Shown: positions 9,230-21,191 of the stretch, piece by piece
How positions within the stretch are numbered: position 1 is the first letter of the stretch
How the letters are laid out: every line of letters starts with the position of its first letter
Assembly (NCBI GenBank): GCA_047967505.1
Contig: CM106540.1
Source of the DNA: Dipteris shenzhenensis
Lineage: Eukaryota > Polypodiophyta > Polypodiopsida > Gleicheniales
Length of the DNA stretch: 64,000 nt
Direction: 5' to 3' (one strand)
Program-made: the position numbers and the translations under genes
The notes under the pieces: model-generated
Databases searched by the model: none
Seen by the model: the letters and a program-made list of their open reading frames with translations, nothing else
What the model was told of the DNA's origin: nothing

Positions 9230-10800
9230 TTACATTGCCTCAGAGAGGGACTTTCTGCATAGCACCCTATGAGACTGATACTCCTTACGAACAGAGCTGG
9301 TTATACAATTTGAGCTTTTACAACTGCATTTGCACTTGAAGACTGCGATGCCTAGTGGATGCAAGCCCCAACTGAGGATGAGATTCAAGCAGCTTCCCAG
9401 CTGTAACTCATCAGTTAGTTACCAGAAAGAAAGATGATTAAGCTAAACCAGGGCTGTCTCATGGCAGTGCAATGGGCAGTGGATATCCCAAGCCTTCTGA
9501 TGACAGCAGATTAGAATCCAGAAAATAAGTAAGATCAGCAACCAGAGAGTGGGCTAACCAACTGACAAGTTTCAGCGTACAACTATTTCATAGGAGACAT
9601 TGGGATGAGTGATGATGATGCATTGAACAAATCTGCCTAAGAGAGTTTGCATCTGACTTTTTGGCCTATAAAGGGAGACCACATATGTTATAATGCAGCA
9701 TATTGAGCCTTTCTCTGTATATACCGGGTTAAAGAAAGAAAATATCCTTGATTTCTCCATACTTCAGTCACTAAAACATTTGTTTCCAACTTTTTGAGGT
9801 GATATTTACTGTCTTTTGGTCAGCCTACCATTGTTGCTGGTGATGATTGAATTATCAACATATAAGACCAAGAGCAAAATTCACTCGCTTTGCTTACATT
9901 GGGAAGGTTTTTCGCATCACGAAATCCCTCAGTCTTCAGGAACTTGTCGAACTTTTCTTGCTAAACTTCATAGAGAGGCTTCTTCACTTGTGAACATGGT
10001 CTTTCTATATTAAAACTGCAGAATTCAGATGCTTGTTGCCGGAGTACATACAGTTTCTCATAAGTGTACATGAGGAAGTGTAGTGACACATCCCTCCTAT
10101 GAAGTGTCCATTGTGACATCTGATAGTAGTTAGAAGTTCTCTTGGTAATCAATGTCATCCTTTTAGGAATATGCCTTTTTCACAAGCCTTGATTACACTC
10201 ATGTCCATTATATGTTTTTGGAGGATCTGCTTGTAATCTGTGATTTTGGTAGATCACATGATCTCATGTTAGGCTTGCTGCTTCATTGAATTTTTGCTTC
10301 TTCCTAATGTTTTTCCTTCATCATCTTTGAATAGTGGAGTTGAGTTAAGACTAAAGTGCTTGGTTTGGTGGTTTTATTCTTGCTGACCTTCCTTTCCACT
10401 GTTGCTACTGTTTTCAGTCCATGAACTATGGGCTATGTTCAATGTTCTAAAACTACCAAAGGAGTAATTTCCTTGTCATTTTTGAATGGGTTTTTTTGGT
10501 GTTGGCCAACTTACTGGTCTCCCCTTGTTGGTGAGGCTGGTTTATCCGTAATCCCTAAAATCATATTCGCTTTTGTCTTCATTTAAACCATGTGTTGTTT
10601 ACTTCTTGTACTTTGACCTTCATCTCTTCCTTGCTTTCCTGCACAATTTTCAGTCGATATGTTCTTCAAACTTCATCATGTCTATGGATCATGTCTTTAC
10701 CTTTTGGATCATGTATGCAGTAAAGATCTCTTGGATTTGGCATCAACGTTTTTCTAGTATATGTGCATCTGCTGGGCAAGGGGAGATCCTCAGATTTGCC
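9230..10800. other. No gene seen
   Basis: AT-rich unique-looking sequence. It may include the 3' UTR of the putative gene ending at 9229. All open frames are short and lack family resemblance. Confidence 0.5.
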
Positions 10801-10801
10801 A

Positions 10802-11132
10802 TATTTGACTTGTAACCATGAAATGCCTTCACGTATGTTGGCCATCAAGTACACAAGGTAGGGTTCTATACTAATGCTGTTTGGATGGCCTTAGACAAAT
10901 TTGGCTTGGTGAGTTATTTACATTCAGCATGTCTCTTGCTTATTGAGTGATGGTTTAGTCCTTCACCACATTTGACTTGTAACCATGAAATGCCTCCACG
11001 TATGTTGGCCATCAAGTGCACGAGTTAGGGTTCTATGTTGATCCAGTTTGGATGGCGTTAGACAAATTTGATTAGGACAGTTTACATTCAGCACGTCTCT
11101 TGCTTATTGAGCTATGGTTTAGTCCTCCACCA
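10802..11132. repeat. Tandem duplication of about 165 bp
   Basis: The block from ATTTGACTTGTAACCATGAA at about 10803 recurs from about 10972. Both copies include GTTGGCCATCAAGT and GTCTCTTGCTTATTGAG. From 11133 to 12000 I see nothing further. Confidence 0.85.
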
Positions 11133-12006
11133 ATGTTATCAAACTCCTAGTTTTTAGAGAGCTTCACCCTCCTGTTCCAAATAGATATTTTACCCTGCAG
11201 GTCATGTGTTTTTTGTTTGACCAAATTTTCCGAGATTCTTGTGGAAACCTGTGCCTCTGTATCATTTTTGATAATACATACTTCATGTGTTCTTGATTTC
11301 TAAGTGGTTCAGATGATTTAACATGTCGTGAGTCTTTAAACCTAGGAAGTTGAGGTGTCTAGACCATGGTACATTATTGTGCTCACACTGTTTTTGCCAC
11401 ATACTCAACAATAGACTTTTCAGCATTGACATTATATAAAGCTTATGGAAATTTCTGTTTGCCTTTCCGATCCAAGTAATACTTTTACTTGAGATCTTGG
11501 TACATATTTCTACTTCCAAGTCTTTGTGTCACCATTGTTGGAGTGGGTGCTTGTGTTATTAGTGGATCAATTATTGATTTCATCTCCTTGGTATCATGGA
11601 GCTCCTTTTGGATTCTTTATTTTTCTTTTTTTTTTGGAAATCTTGCTCACGATGATATGTTTTGTTAGTATGATGAATTGCTATGTTGTAACTTTAATGT
11701 TGCTCCTTTGCTAGTGGTTTTGGTTACCATCAGCAGCCTAGTGCTAAGTTTTGGTCCGAATCCTCACTTTGCATCACGTGGGTGGTTGATCTATATTTCA
11801 ATTGAACGGTGTGTGCTATTTGACTGTTTGCTTTCCATGTTGCAAAATGTAAAATCATCCGATCAAATCTCTCTTTGAATTCCTACATGGTTGTCTCTTT
11901 GTTATTTCTCAATCAGCCATCACCTAATTTTCATTTGATCTAGCGCATGCATATGTCATAGAATCTTAACACCTACCGCCAGCTTTAGATCAAGGGCTCT
12001 GATGTA

Positions 12007-13410
12007 TGTTAGAGAATCCATGCAGCAGAAATATGTACCATGCAGTAGAAATATGTAACGTGTATGGTGTATGCAACAAAAGGATCTCAAAGGGAATACT
12101 ATGCTCCATCAAACAATTTTGTGTGCACAATGTCACATGCACCCCTGCACTTGGGTGCAAGGTGACAACTGGCTTCATTGACAAAGTGCAGATAGTTCCT
12201 ATGATAGGATATTTTATCGTATGCCGTGACCCCATTGTGAGCCCTGGTCTGGGGACAGTCAGGCACGAGCTGCATAGGTCAGTCTCTCAGCCTTAGGTCA
12301 AGTCAGAAATCAAGTCCTTGTTCACTAGTACCCACTGGAGAAGAGTAGGTTAGTGTTTTTGTCTTAGGGTTCTAGTTAGGTCTAGGTCTCAGCCTAGGTT
12401 AGGAGCCCAGAAGGGCCATCTCAGCCTAGGTTAGGAGCCCAGAAGGGCCCCCAAAGGGGTGGACCAAGGAGCTCCCAGAAAGGGAGAATGGCCTGGTGCC
12501 CTGTGCCCCTCCCTAGGCAGCAAGCAAGATGGGGATGTGAGCCCAACCAGCCAACCAGCCAGCTGACCTGCTGGTTGGCTCAGCCCTACCAGCCCCACAG
12601 CCCTTTATTTAAAGGGGGGCTTGCTAGCCTCATTTCTCATCCAGCTCCCCAGCAAATCAGCCTTCAGTCCCCAGCCCGGTGCAGCCTTCAGCCCTTCCAC
12701 AAATCCCCTGCAAGACAGCCATTAGTTCAGCAGTCCCCAAGGGTGAGCCAGGAAGGTGTCCACACAGCACCATAGCCCGCTGCTCGGAGTTGAGGTTTGG
12801 GGTTCCTGTTTCAGCAGCTTTCTTGTACAGTTGTCAGCTCTTTTCTCAGTTCTTTCACAGCTCTCTTTAGCTCCATCTCTCTCAGCTTTCGTATAGATCT
12901 CTCAGGCTCCATAGCTCGGATTTCCGTCTTCCCTTCATCTCTCACTCTCATGCAGCTCCTCTGCATGCCCGGGGACAGCACAAGCCTTTGCAATAGCCTT
13001 GCACAATGGTCCACATCTTCCGTGTGGGCAGTGTGGTCTTGGTCGAGATTTGGGTTGCTTCTCAGGCATTTGTGGGTCAGCTCTCCGTATTGAAGGGCCA
13101 TCCTTAGAGTTGCCTCTCGAGTTCTCTGAAGGAGTGTCAGTTGTATTCTTTTTGCAGTTCTCCAAGTATAAAGTAAATTCTTCCCCATTTTGGGAGGGGG
13201 TCCCTTAGGGTGTACAGGGACCCAATCTGGTGTCGTCTACATTCTCTATCTAACACTAATCACACTCTCTCTCTTATGGTGCAAACGCATACGCCTCGCA
13301 CAAAGGTTTAAAGAAGGTCTCGTTGCGCATAACACTATCATTAACTGTTGCATGTTGCACACAAGAAACAACTCACAAGCACTTAGATCTGAAGAATAGA
13401 CATTAGTAAA
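12007..13410 (-). repeat. LTR family X remnant (minus), split by a solo LTR
   Basis: The sequence starting TGTTAGAGAATCCATGCAGC at 12007 is the reverse complement of the LTR end near 27.43 kb and also resembles 45.87 kb. The matching 'CACAAGAAACAACTCACAAGCACTTAG' portion resumes at 13360 after the inserted solo LTR. The bases just left of 12007 resemble a reverse-complemented primer-binding site (GGGCTCTGATG). The outer limit near 13410 is uncertain. Confidence 0.55.
12131..13359. mobile_element. Solo LTR, 1229 bp, with 5-bp target duplication CACAA
   Basis: The ends are TGTCACATGC and GCATGTTGCA, flanked by CACAA at 12126-12130 and 13360-13364. Removing the block restores the LTR X sequence seen at 27.3 kb. 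It contains a TATTTAAA-like box near 12605 (CCCTTTATTTAAAGGGG) and no pol. This fits an LTR left by recombination between two LTRs, probably from a Gypsy element given its length; the strand is not decided. Confidence 0.75.
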
Positions 13411-13676
13411 TATCTTCAAATGAATTTCCCAAAACTGACCTAACGGAATCTAAAAGACGCTTTCAAACGGAGAGGCTACAAGATGATCCCGCTCTCCAAC
13501 TAAGCAAGCTCGAACAAGGCTGCCGAGAAGATGTACACACGTACCTAGGTAAGATGAAAAGATTAATCGCCAAATGTGACCCACGCCCAGATGCAAAGTA
13601 CCTCACGGCATGGAGACCTAAGCTGGTACGTAGGTACAATCACAGTACCATCCTTCAATGGCACCTTCAGATGTTG

Positions 13677-13913
13677 TCATGAACCCTTAAGGTACATCAA
13701 GACACCCAGGTGGCACATCCAATTGTCCCTCTCTGAAACTGGGAACCCATCAGACCATGAAAAGCACCAAGTATCATGGGCGTGTTTCAACCCACCTTTT
13801 TGCAGCCAAGATTCATGAACATCATCCAGAAACCTTAGAACTCCTCCCAACTCTCTCATGTTCGAAATAGATTCCCATGTGCCTTTCAGCATCTCGTAGT
13901 CTCTGGCTTTCAT
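13677..13913 (-). other. Unrecognised Trp-rich open frame
   Basis: A 78-codon minus frame contains DVHESWLQKGGLKHAHDTW and several further Trp residues. It does not resemble a retrotransposon protein I know. It could be a captured exon, an unfamiliar gag part or chance. Nearby sequence on the same strand is Gypsy pol. Confidence 0.2.
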
Positions 13914-13919
13914 AAGCCA

Positions 13920-14440
13920 CTACATGATCATTTTGATGAAGTGTAGCTCCAACGCATTCTCTACAAGTATCACAATCACATCAAAGGGTTTGTACAAGTT
14001 AGGGATTACAAGAATTGGATTTGTAGTCAACTTTCCTTTAAGTGTACTAAATGGTGTCTTTTGTCATTCACCCCATCTGAAAGTTGCATTCTTCTTGGTA
14101 AAATCATGTAGTGGAGCAGCGATGTCTATAAAGTGACCGATGAATCCTCTATAATAGGAACAGAGGCCCAAGAAGTTGCACACTTCATGCATAGTTTTCA
14201 AATCAGGCCATTCCTGAATGGCTTGCATCGATCCATCTGTATTCCTTTCTTAGAAATAATATGTCTCAGATAATGGTACTCTTCCAAGAAAAACTCACGC
14301 TTTTTGCTATTTGCATAGAGCTGATGAGTGCGCAGCTCTTGAAAACCAATAGCAAGATGTCCCTGTGCTCTTCTTCGGACTTGGAAAACACTATGATGTC
14401 ATCGAAGAAGGTAACAATGAAGTGCTCCTTTTTTGATTAG
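13920..14440 (-). pseudogene. Gypsy reverse transcriptase/RNase H remnant
   Basis: Read on minus in broken frames, the segment gives FFDDIIVFSKSEEEH (the RT FxDD box and downstream) near 14430-14380. Near 13960-13930 it gives CDTCRECVGATLHQ, the start of RNase H. The same order and wording occurs in the Gypsy copy at 23.8-25.3 kb. Stops and frameshifts are frequent. Confidence 0.7.
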
Positions 14441-14499
14441 CTTTCTTCTAGCAATCTAGCCTACAACATGCTAGTTTAGCAATAGTTTCACAACCTAGG

Positions 14500-14935
14500 T
14501 ATCTCGAAATGACAACAATGGACTAGAGCACACATAATGGAGGTCCAGCCCATCACAACTTACCCCGTTGGAGACCGTCCGACCAAAGGCATCACTATCG
14601 ATATGGCCCACCAGATACAGAGATCACAGAGACCGCGTCCCCCGCCACATTGTGAGATGACCAGACAGACATAGATACAAGATATTTTCGCAGTTCACAG
14701 GAGATGTGTTTTGACTCTGATTTTAAGATTGAGTCTAGCTATTAGTCCCTAGTTTTGGAATTTGAGTTTGTGTTTGTATTTCTGAGCCTAGTTAGTATAG
14801 TACTCAGCAAAGGGTCTTAGTGAGCCCTTTGCCTCAGCCCATAGCGGCTTGTATGAGCATGTGTCACACTGTTATTGTACTTTGTCTCATAGGCCTGTGA
14901 GGCCTTGTGAAGATGTTAATACAGTTTGGATGCTC
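14500..14935 (+). mobile_element. LINE family D 3'-end fragment
   Basis: No long ORF. The segment ends with GTCTCATAGGCCTGTGAGGCCTTGTGAAG (14884 onward). This aligns with the 3' ends of the LINE D copies at 15.9, 17.1 and 45.15 kb and can fold as AGGCC/GGCCT around a 5-base loop. The 5' limit is uncertain. Unlike the other three copies it has no obvious microsatellite tail. Confidence 0.5.
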
Positions 14936-15194
14936 CTTTTTTCCCCCTCATGTCGCACGATGTCAATTAGGTGATCCGTGAGGATCTCTTACAGCTACAC
15001 ACATTCCAGACTTGGTTGGCACCGAGCGAACTCCCAGTGAAGCTTAGCTTCTACAAAGATCATTGATTACATTTCACAGATGAGGATTGGGTACACACGG
15101 ATCCACTTACCCCACTCGTTGAGGATCTCTATTGGGCAGTTTTGGGTCTCTTTACATAGACTTCGTATAGAGAGCGGCAAGGTAGAGCATCTAC

Positions 15195-15376
15195 CTAGGG
15201 AGAGGCGCTTATGCACATTATGCGATATGCAGGAGGTTGAGATAGAAGAGCACTTCATCTTCAGGTGTCCCATCTATTATAAGATCTAGGGAGAGGCGCT
15301 TATGCACCTTATGCGATATGCAGGAGGTTGAGACAGAGGAGCACTTCATCTTCAGGTGTCCCATCTATTATGAGAT
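15195..15376 (+). repeat. 91-bp tandem duplication inside the LINE D zinc-finger region
   Basis: 15195-15285 and 15286-15376 are near identical, each beginning CTAGGGAGAGGCGCTTATGC. The 91-bp unit is not a multiple of three, so it shifts the reading frame. Confidence 0.9.
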
Positions 15377-15957
15377 CCGCGGGCGTTTCTACTGCCTCTT
15401 CAGAGATAGTTATGGGGCCCTGTCCCGATTCCTCTCCTATCCAAATCAGAGATGCCAGAGCTCTATTACAGAGTTCTTTCTGTCAGATCTCCAGGACCCC
15501 CCGAGACCAGAGCTCGACATGATCGGGACTCAGAGCCAGTGACTCGATATCTCAGACAGAGGGTAGACGCAGAGATTACACTCGGGGATATCGCCTCCGT
15601 GTTCACCATTGGAGGTCCGACAGGGGTTACTATGGCCCTTGTTAGGCGTAGAGCTATGACCAGGAGACATCACAGGACCGCACCCTCGAGTGGCCGACAG
15701 CACTCTATTGCCGATTTCCTGCCTCCAGTGCCTCGTCCACCTCTGATGTCCTGATGAGGATGATGATGATTATGTGACTGATTTGTAGTTCGATCACCGA
15801 CATGACTATGTTGTACTTAGTACTTAGAACTATCATTCTGCATTATTTTTACATTATGCATTGGTGTGGATGCTCGTTTAGTAGCTCCACCCTCACAGCT
15901 TGATTGTACGAGGGTTTCACAGTCTCATAGACCCATCGGTCTTCCAAAGACTTTAAT

Positions 15958-15960
<3 letters not shown>

Positions 15961-16012
<52 letters not shown>
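15961..16012 (+). repeat. (CT)26 microsatellite at a LINE 3' end
   Basis: A perfect CT run directly follows the LINE D terminal sequence CTTTAATATA. Confidence 0.95.
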
Positions 16013-16015
<3 letters not shown>

Positions 16016-16960
16016 CCCTAGCCCCGCCATCAGCCCCTGCACTGCCCACACTTGCCCCGTGGCACCCTCCTGCGGCCCCGTGATACCCTCTTGCTGCCCC
16101 ACGGCACCTCCTACTGCCCCACGACCCCATAACCCCTCCGCCATGTTGTCATAGCTGCCGCTGGCTGTGTGCCAGGCTGCGCAGCAGCCCTTGGGAGCCT
16201 ATAAGCTTTGCCTGGCCAAGCCTCGGCTGCTGGAGCAGCCCTGGGCCTACCTAGGGCCCTGAATAAAGAGCGCTAGGGCCACTTTGGCCCCGAGCAACCC
16301 CCCCGGCTGCCGACTTCAAGAACGTACCTGCCCAAGGCTCGAAGACCATCAAGAAAACAACTGCAACAAACATTTGGGCCTGCAAATGGATCAAGAACTT
16401 CAAGACTCTCAAGGTTGCAATCAAGAAAGGAATGTAAGTCAAAATATTGCTGCAATCTTCTACAAACTAGCAGGGATTTTCAAGAATACTTTGCACAATG
16501 CCTACACAAAGATGTGTAGAAGATATTTGGGGAAAACAAGCTCTGGAAATAGCTATGACAGCCCTCTCAAATGGGACATCTCATAAGGGTACCACAAAGG
16601 TGCTCACCTGCCTCAATAAAATATGCCTCTTGTTGATTGAGAAAATTGACAGTTTGGAGGCTACAGATGTGGCTCTATTGGCTGAGACAGCTCACATGGA
16701 TAAGACACTAGCTGAGATAAAAAAGCAAGGAGGGAAAGTACAAGAGAAGTGAAGGAAGGAAAGGGCCAAGAAAGAGGAATGGGAAAAAGAGAAAGCAAGT
16801 TGGGAAAGTGAGAAAATGAATCTCCAAGACAAGGTACATGCACTGGGAGTTGAATTACAGCATATGAGAGATGCAATTGACCTTGGAGGGGGGCTGCAAA
16901 GCCATGGAAGAGCCGGCATAATATGAGATTTGAGGGTGGTACCACTGCCTATACTAGGAG
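16013..16960 (+). pseudogene. GC-rich leader and coiled-coil ORF1-like remnant of another LINE
   Basis: 16013-16310 is a C-rich, Pro-type leader resembling the LINE B leader in style. From 16501 (ATG) a frame of about 84 codons, then a stop (TGA at 16750-16752), then more Lys/Glu-rich codons to about 16890 predict a coiled coil (KIDSLEATDVALLAETAHMD, KEEWEKEKASWESEK). This could be the N-terminal part of a LINE ORF1. No RRM or RT follows; the sequence ends at an oppositely oriented LINE tail at 17051. Confidence 0.35.
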
Positions 16961-17050
16961 GGGCTCGAGTTTGGACCCCTCTCTCACCTGATCTATTTCC
17001 AGGACTAGGTATGTGTTGATCTTTATTAGATGGAGATGCGATGACATAGA

Positions 17051-17125
17051 GAAAGAAAGAAAGAAAGAAAGAAAGAAATTTTATTAGTCTTCGGAAGACC
17101 GATGGGTCTATGAGACTGAAAGAAA
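17051..17125 (-). mobile_element. LINE family D 3' end (minus) with (TTTC)n tail
   Basis: Read on minus: CAGTCTCATAGACCCATCGG, then TCTTCCGAAGACTAATAAAA, then (TTTC)7 at 17051-17078. The AGACC/GGTCT stem lies at 17096-17109. How far the copy extends rightward is unclear. 17130-17560 has no gene I recognise. Confidence 0.65.
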
Positions 17126-17777
17126 ACCTGATACAACTCACAGTAAGAGAGTCCTCTGAGACAGATTAGACAATTGTTGTGAAACCCAAAAGCAAGCCTC
17201 AAGAACAACTTTCAGCTCTGATTTGCAGCAAATAAACACCTCCTAGAAGAAACCACAATCCACCAGGGGCACCATGGAACAAATCGCAGTGCATGCAGGG
17301 CTTTTATGGAGCAAAATGAAGGAGCTTCTGGGCACCAGTACACTCTGGGAATCCAAATTGCAGCAGAAGGATTCTTCAGGAACAAAATCGCAGCAGTTGG
17401 GCAGCCCACAGATGGTTTGGCAACAAATCACAATATTTGTAGGGCCTTGGGATCAAATCGCAATTACCTAGAGCAGGGTGCCTGGCGCTGGAAACTCCTT
17501 GGAAAACGTAATAAAGCTTTGGGAATCAAATCGCCAACAAGATAAGAGTACTGGGAGAGAAGAGATAGGAATGTCACACATCACTAGGGCCCAGAAATAA
17601 GAGCTGGACCCCCCCGAAGGTCTTTATTGCAATAGAATAAGGCTTAGTACAAATGGCTCTCACAAGAGCAGCAAGGACTTAATACAATTTGTGTGATCTA
17701 GAGCTTAGAGGCTCTTCTTTTATAGCCTTAGCCTCCAACCCAAAAGCAGCTTTCTAATAAGCTAGGGCTAGCTTTTT

Positions 17778-20237
17778 TTTTCCCCCCAAGAAAGACTTCT
17801 ATCAAGTAAGAGAAAAAACCCACGAGAGCAAGATCAAAGCGGAATACATCATGAAATCAATCATGAGGTTAAATAAACCCCCTCAAAGTGAGGTGGAAAA
17901 CAACCAAGGCTGAGGCTGAAAGTGCCACCTTAACCCTGTAGGAGTCTTAGAGAAGAAAGGAGAATCCTTCCATTTCCTGAAGAAAGAAGCCCTCTTAGCT
18001 GAGGCTGCACGGGAGTCTCCCTGCATACTCATCCATACGGCCATTAAGGTATGTATGGTGTCTGTCCAGATACTAGCCAATGTGTGCGAGGGATGAACCT
18101 GAGTTCCCTTCAATGCCTCTGTGCATCTGGCTCTCCAGATATGCTAGGCTGCTATGCTCGCTAGAATCTCCCAAGAGGTATCCACAAAGGCATGTACAGC
18201 TGCAAAAGGAAGATGTGGTATTAGATCCAAAGAATAGGACTCAACCTGATGACGTCGAATAGAAATGGCCCGAGAGGAGATTCTTGAGTCTTCACAAGCT
18301 TTAGCATGCACCTTAAAATTTATCGAATGACAACCCTACTAACACCTTGAGAATGCACACCCAAGAGAGGATGCTCTCTAACTTATGAAATGGCATATGC
18401 AAAGTGAAATGGGTACATAGATTACAACAAAGAGGGTGACATTAGCTATGTTGGTATCCCCTAAAAAAGGAGAAACGGCTTCGATACACAACATCAAAGA
18501 TGTTGTGAATCAGGACCAATGTGGCTCTAGCAGTTGGATGTAGAGCGAAAGTAATGCACGATCATCCTGATCTCACAAGTCTATGGGCCTCAACAAAACA
18601 CAAGAAAAGTAGAGATATCCTAAGTACGAAAGTCATTGATAGAGTCACAATAATTTGGCACGAGAATATGGGAGTTCTCCAAATAAGGACATTTACTAAA
18701 GCGGATGGTTGGGATTTTTTTAGTACATTTAAAAAAAGAAAAGAACGTGCTTTTTGTTTTAAAAATGTCTGGGAATATTAAAATGCCAAAAGCAGATTTC
18801 TATAAATCAACCAATGTGTATCTGTTGATCAACAATACACTGCGTTGTATCACCTCACACCATGCAATATAAACAGAATACACCGCGTGGTGTCCAGATA
18901 CACAGCACAATGTAAAAACACCATGTGCCTACAAACAGCCAAAAAGCCAAAAGCCCTATTAGTAAAACGGTGCACCCCTTGGTATAATTGGAGTATTATC
19001 GCATAGTGTATACTAATACTACACGGGATGTGACTGACGAATGCATGTGCACCGAGTAGCATAATTTTATTAGTCTAAATATACCATCCAGTGTGCAGTT
19101 ACACCACGTAGTATGTCCACGTAAAACTTATAAACGGGGAAGATCCCACCATTTTCCCAAGTTTTTGCGTCTCTCATAGAATACCTGAGGCCCCGTAAGA
19201 GAAAGCCAAGCCACTTAGCCCCATGTCATAAAGAATGGGGAGTGGGCAAAGTGACTGAAAATCCTAGCTACCCCCATTCAAATCATCCTCGCCTATCCGC
19301 AATCCCATAAGCAATGCTGAATAGTCTCCAAAGCAGAGAGGCAACGAGGGCAAGTAGGGTCGGCTCCGAACCTGGATCTCCAAAGGTTCACTGCAATCCC
19401 ACCATGGATAGAAAGCCAAAAGAAAAGAGTGATCTTTCTATTCCTGTGGGATTTCGAGAGTCTCTTCCAGAAGCACCTCTGCAAATCCACAGTGATATCA
19501 AATGTCTCCCAACGAGGAACTCTGGAAGGTCTCCAACCTCTACTACTGAGCTGGAATCTCCTGGCATTACTAACCGTGTAACGAAAGAAGGGGATGCTCT
19601 TCTCTCAATGCCCTGTGTCAATCCACACTCTCCAGGGTCCCACTGCAAAGACCTAATGGGAACTCCCCCGTAGAGCCAAAGCCTCCAACATCCGGTGGAG
19701 AGAAGCTGGGTGTCTGGGTCGAAGAACCACTCTGAATCTGATCCCTGTACCAGAAGACCTACAACCCTGATAGGCTAAAAAGTAGAATCAAGCAAGATGT
19801 CGTCTGTGGATCTGAGCAATCTACCACCATCATGCACACTAAAAACCAAAGCATCCTCATGTGCATCTCGAAAGGCCAAAACCTGAAGAGGAACACCGCC
19901 TCTCGTAAAAGTACCTGCCCAAGTGGAGCAAGTGAGAGGCATATCATGTGTGTCTACCCAATCCGCTGGAAGGGCTGCCTCAATATGCGAGATCCTCCCT
20001 GCACTCCCTCTGAGATGTCCTGTCAATTGAGATTTGGTCTCCTCTGGAAGCCTACGGAAATCTTTCCATAACCCCAATGATGAGGCGGGTCCCCTCTCCC
20101 ACGTGGACCACTGCATGTAGAGTGAGGCACCAAGTGGTCTGCCATGATAATCCAATATACTGTCATTCCACATGATCGGTTGCCTATCAATCTCTTCATG
20201 AGAGGAAGGAGGAATCTTCCGAAGAGTGCTCGTGAAA
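17778..20237 (-). mobile_element. LINE C' : 5'-truncated copy related to LINE C
   Basis: It matches the last ~1.5 kb of LINE C (about 35.8-37.37 kb) in reverse orientation. It is flanked by CTAGCTTTTT at 17768-17777 and 20238-20247, a plausible target duplication. Minus-strand codons give the ORF2 C-terminal region: YLQ-type linker, the zinc-finger region (WRSRFGADPTCPRCL, IQHCLWDC near 19300-19380), and the end of ORF2 at 17883 (PTGLRWHFQPQPW). The copy is interrupted at about 18279-19170 by non-LINE sequence. The coding parts are better preserved than in LINE C. Confidence 0.8.
18279..19170. other. Insertion of about 890 bp in LINE C', unclassified
   Basis: LINE C is continuous across this point, while LINE C' carries extra sequence between CGAGAGGAG and CTCTCATAG. 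No RT, transposase or clear terminal repeats are visible. Its right third (about 18835-19120) holds recurring ACACC..GTGGTGT-like words. I could not find a target duplication. Confidence 0.5.
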
Positions 20238-20640
20238 CTAGCTTTTTAGGTTTCTCTAGGCAAAAAATAGACACTTCTCTCAAAAAGCTGAGCTTTCCCT
20301 AAATTCAGCTTTAGGAAGCTTTTCTTGAATATTGCGTTGGATTTTCTGGCTGATTTAGCCTTGTAGTGTCCTCCATAAAGTAGGCGCCCACCTCTAGGTG
20401 ATTTTTGCCGTTTAGGTCTTGTTTTTGGCACTTTTCCCTTAATTCAAGGGCCTTTTTGCACTCTTATTGGTGCTACACATTGCCACAAACAAATATCATT
20501 ACTTTTAGCCATTAAAGGTTAGTCTAATGCATGCATTCTAGTTTTTGGACTATTTCTAGTCCCTTGTGGGCATCTCCACAGTTCTCTTTTTACCAAAGTT
20601 CGTCTGAGGGTGAAAAGGAGATGAGAAATTCAGCTTCGTA

Positions 20641-21191
20641 CCCATGTTATCAAACTAGTCATGCTGGGATCTCAATCGTCGTTGACAATCGCTATAGGCA
20701 TCCCATGATGCTTGAAATTCTTTGCTAGAAACAATCTTGCCATGTGGTTTGCCTTAATGGTTTTTCTTACTGGAATGAAGTGGGCTTGCTTATTGAACCT
20801 GTCAAGTATGGTCCATATCCCATCATTCCCGTATCTGGATTTGGGAAGATCAAAGATGAAGTCCATAGCAATACTCTCCCATGGTCCCTATGGTATGGGC
20901 AATGGCATAAGAAGTCTTAGGGTCTTCTGCCGATCATACTTCACCTTTTGGCTCGTGAGACATTCTGTTACAACAAACTTGTGTATATCCTTCCGTATTC
21001 TTGGCCAAAAGAAATATCTTTCAATGGCTTACGTAGTAGAAGAGATACCTTGATGTCTTGCATAAGGAGAGGCATGACATTCTTCCGATACTTTCTCTCT
21101 CATATCTTGAGTCACACAAAGGTGATCATCCTTCATGAGGAAACCATCTTTTAATGATTATTGACTAGATGATTGTCCCTGCTGAATATTT
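20641..21191 (-). pseudogene. Gypsy E integrase fragment
   Basis: Minus codons give the HHCC-type region (YFFWPRIRKDIH...CLTSQKVKYD) and the catalytic core start (MDFIFDLPKSRYGNDGIW, LDRFNKQAHFIP, HGMPIAIVND). Integrase joins the element cDNA to host DNA. The fragment continues the Gypsy pol that is interrupted at 21191/23805 by a gag-only Copia insertion. Several stops are present, and the last catalytic acidic residue is not found. Confidence 0.75.

Larger units (their letters stand above)
15060..16012 (+). pseudogene. LINE family D: ORF2 C-terminal zinc-finger region, 3' UTR and (CT)n tail
   Basis: Plus-strand codons give HRLRIESGKVEHLP, LCTLCDMQEVE and EEHFIFRCPIYY, the C-terminal Cys/His zinc-finger region found after RT in many LINEs. 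They continue with RFLSYPNQRC and ITLGDIASV before stopping near 15754. The reading frame is broken by a 91-bp tandem duplication. The 3' UTR ends in the shared hairpin motif (15929-15942) and a (CT)26 tail. It is 5'-truncated, as is normal for LINE copies. The copy at 44.5-45.2 kb shares the coding wording (ITLGDLTSV). Confidence 0.7.
17565..20640 (-). repeat. Candidate 3' LTR region of Gypsy E, split by LINE C'
   Basis: On minus, 20640-20248 plus 17767-17565 flank LINE C'. They contain no coding sequence and include a TATA-like GGCTATAAAAGAAG at 17714-17727. The position, downstream of the Gypsy integrase on the same strand, suggests an LTR. I did not find the second copy, so the limits and identity are tentative. 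Confidence 0.35.

Noticed and set aside
15849-16144. Arg/Glu-repeat minus frames
   Set aside because: Translation of the (CT)26 microsatellite.
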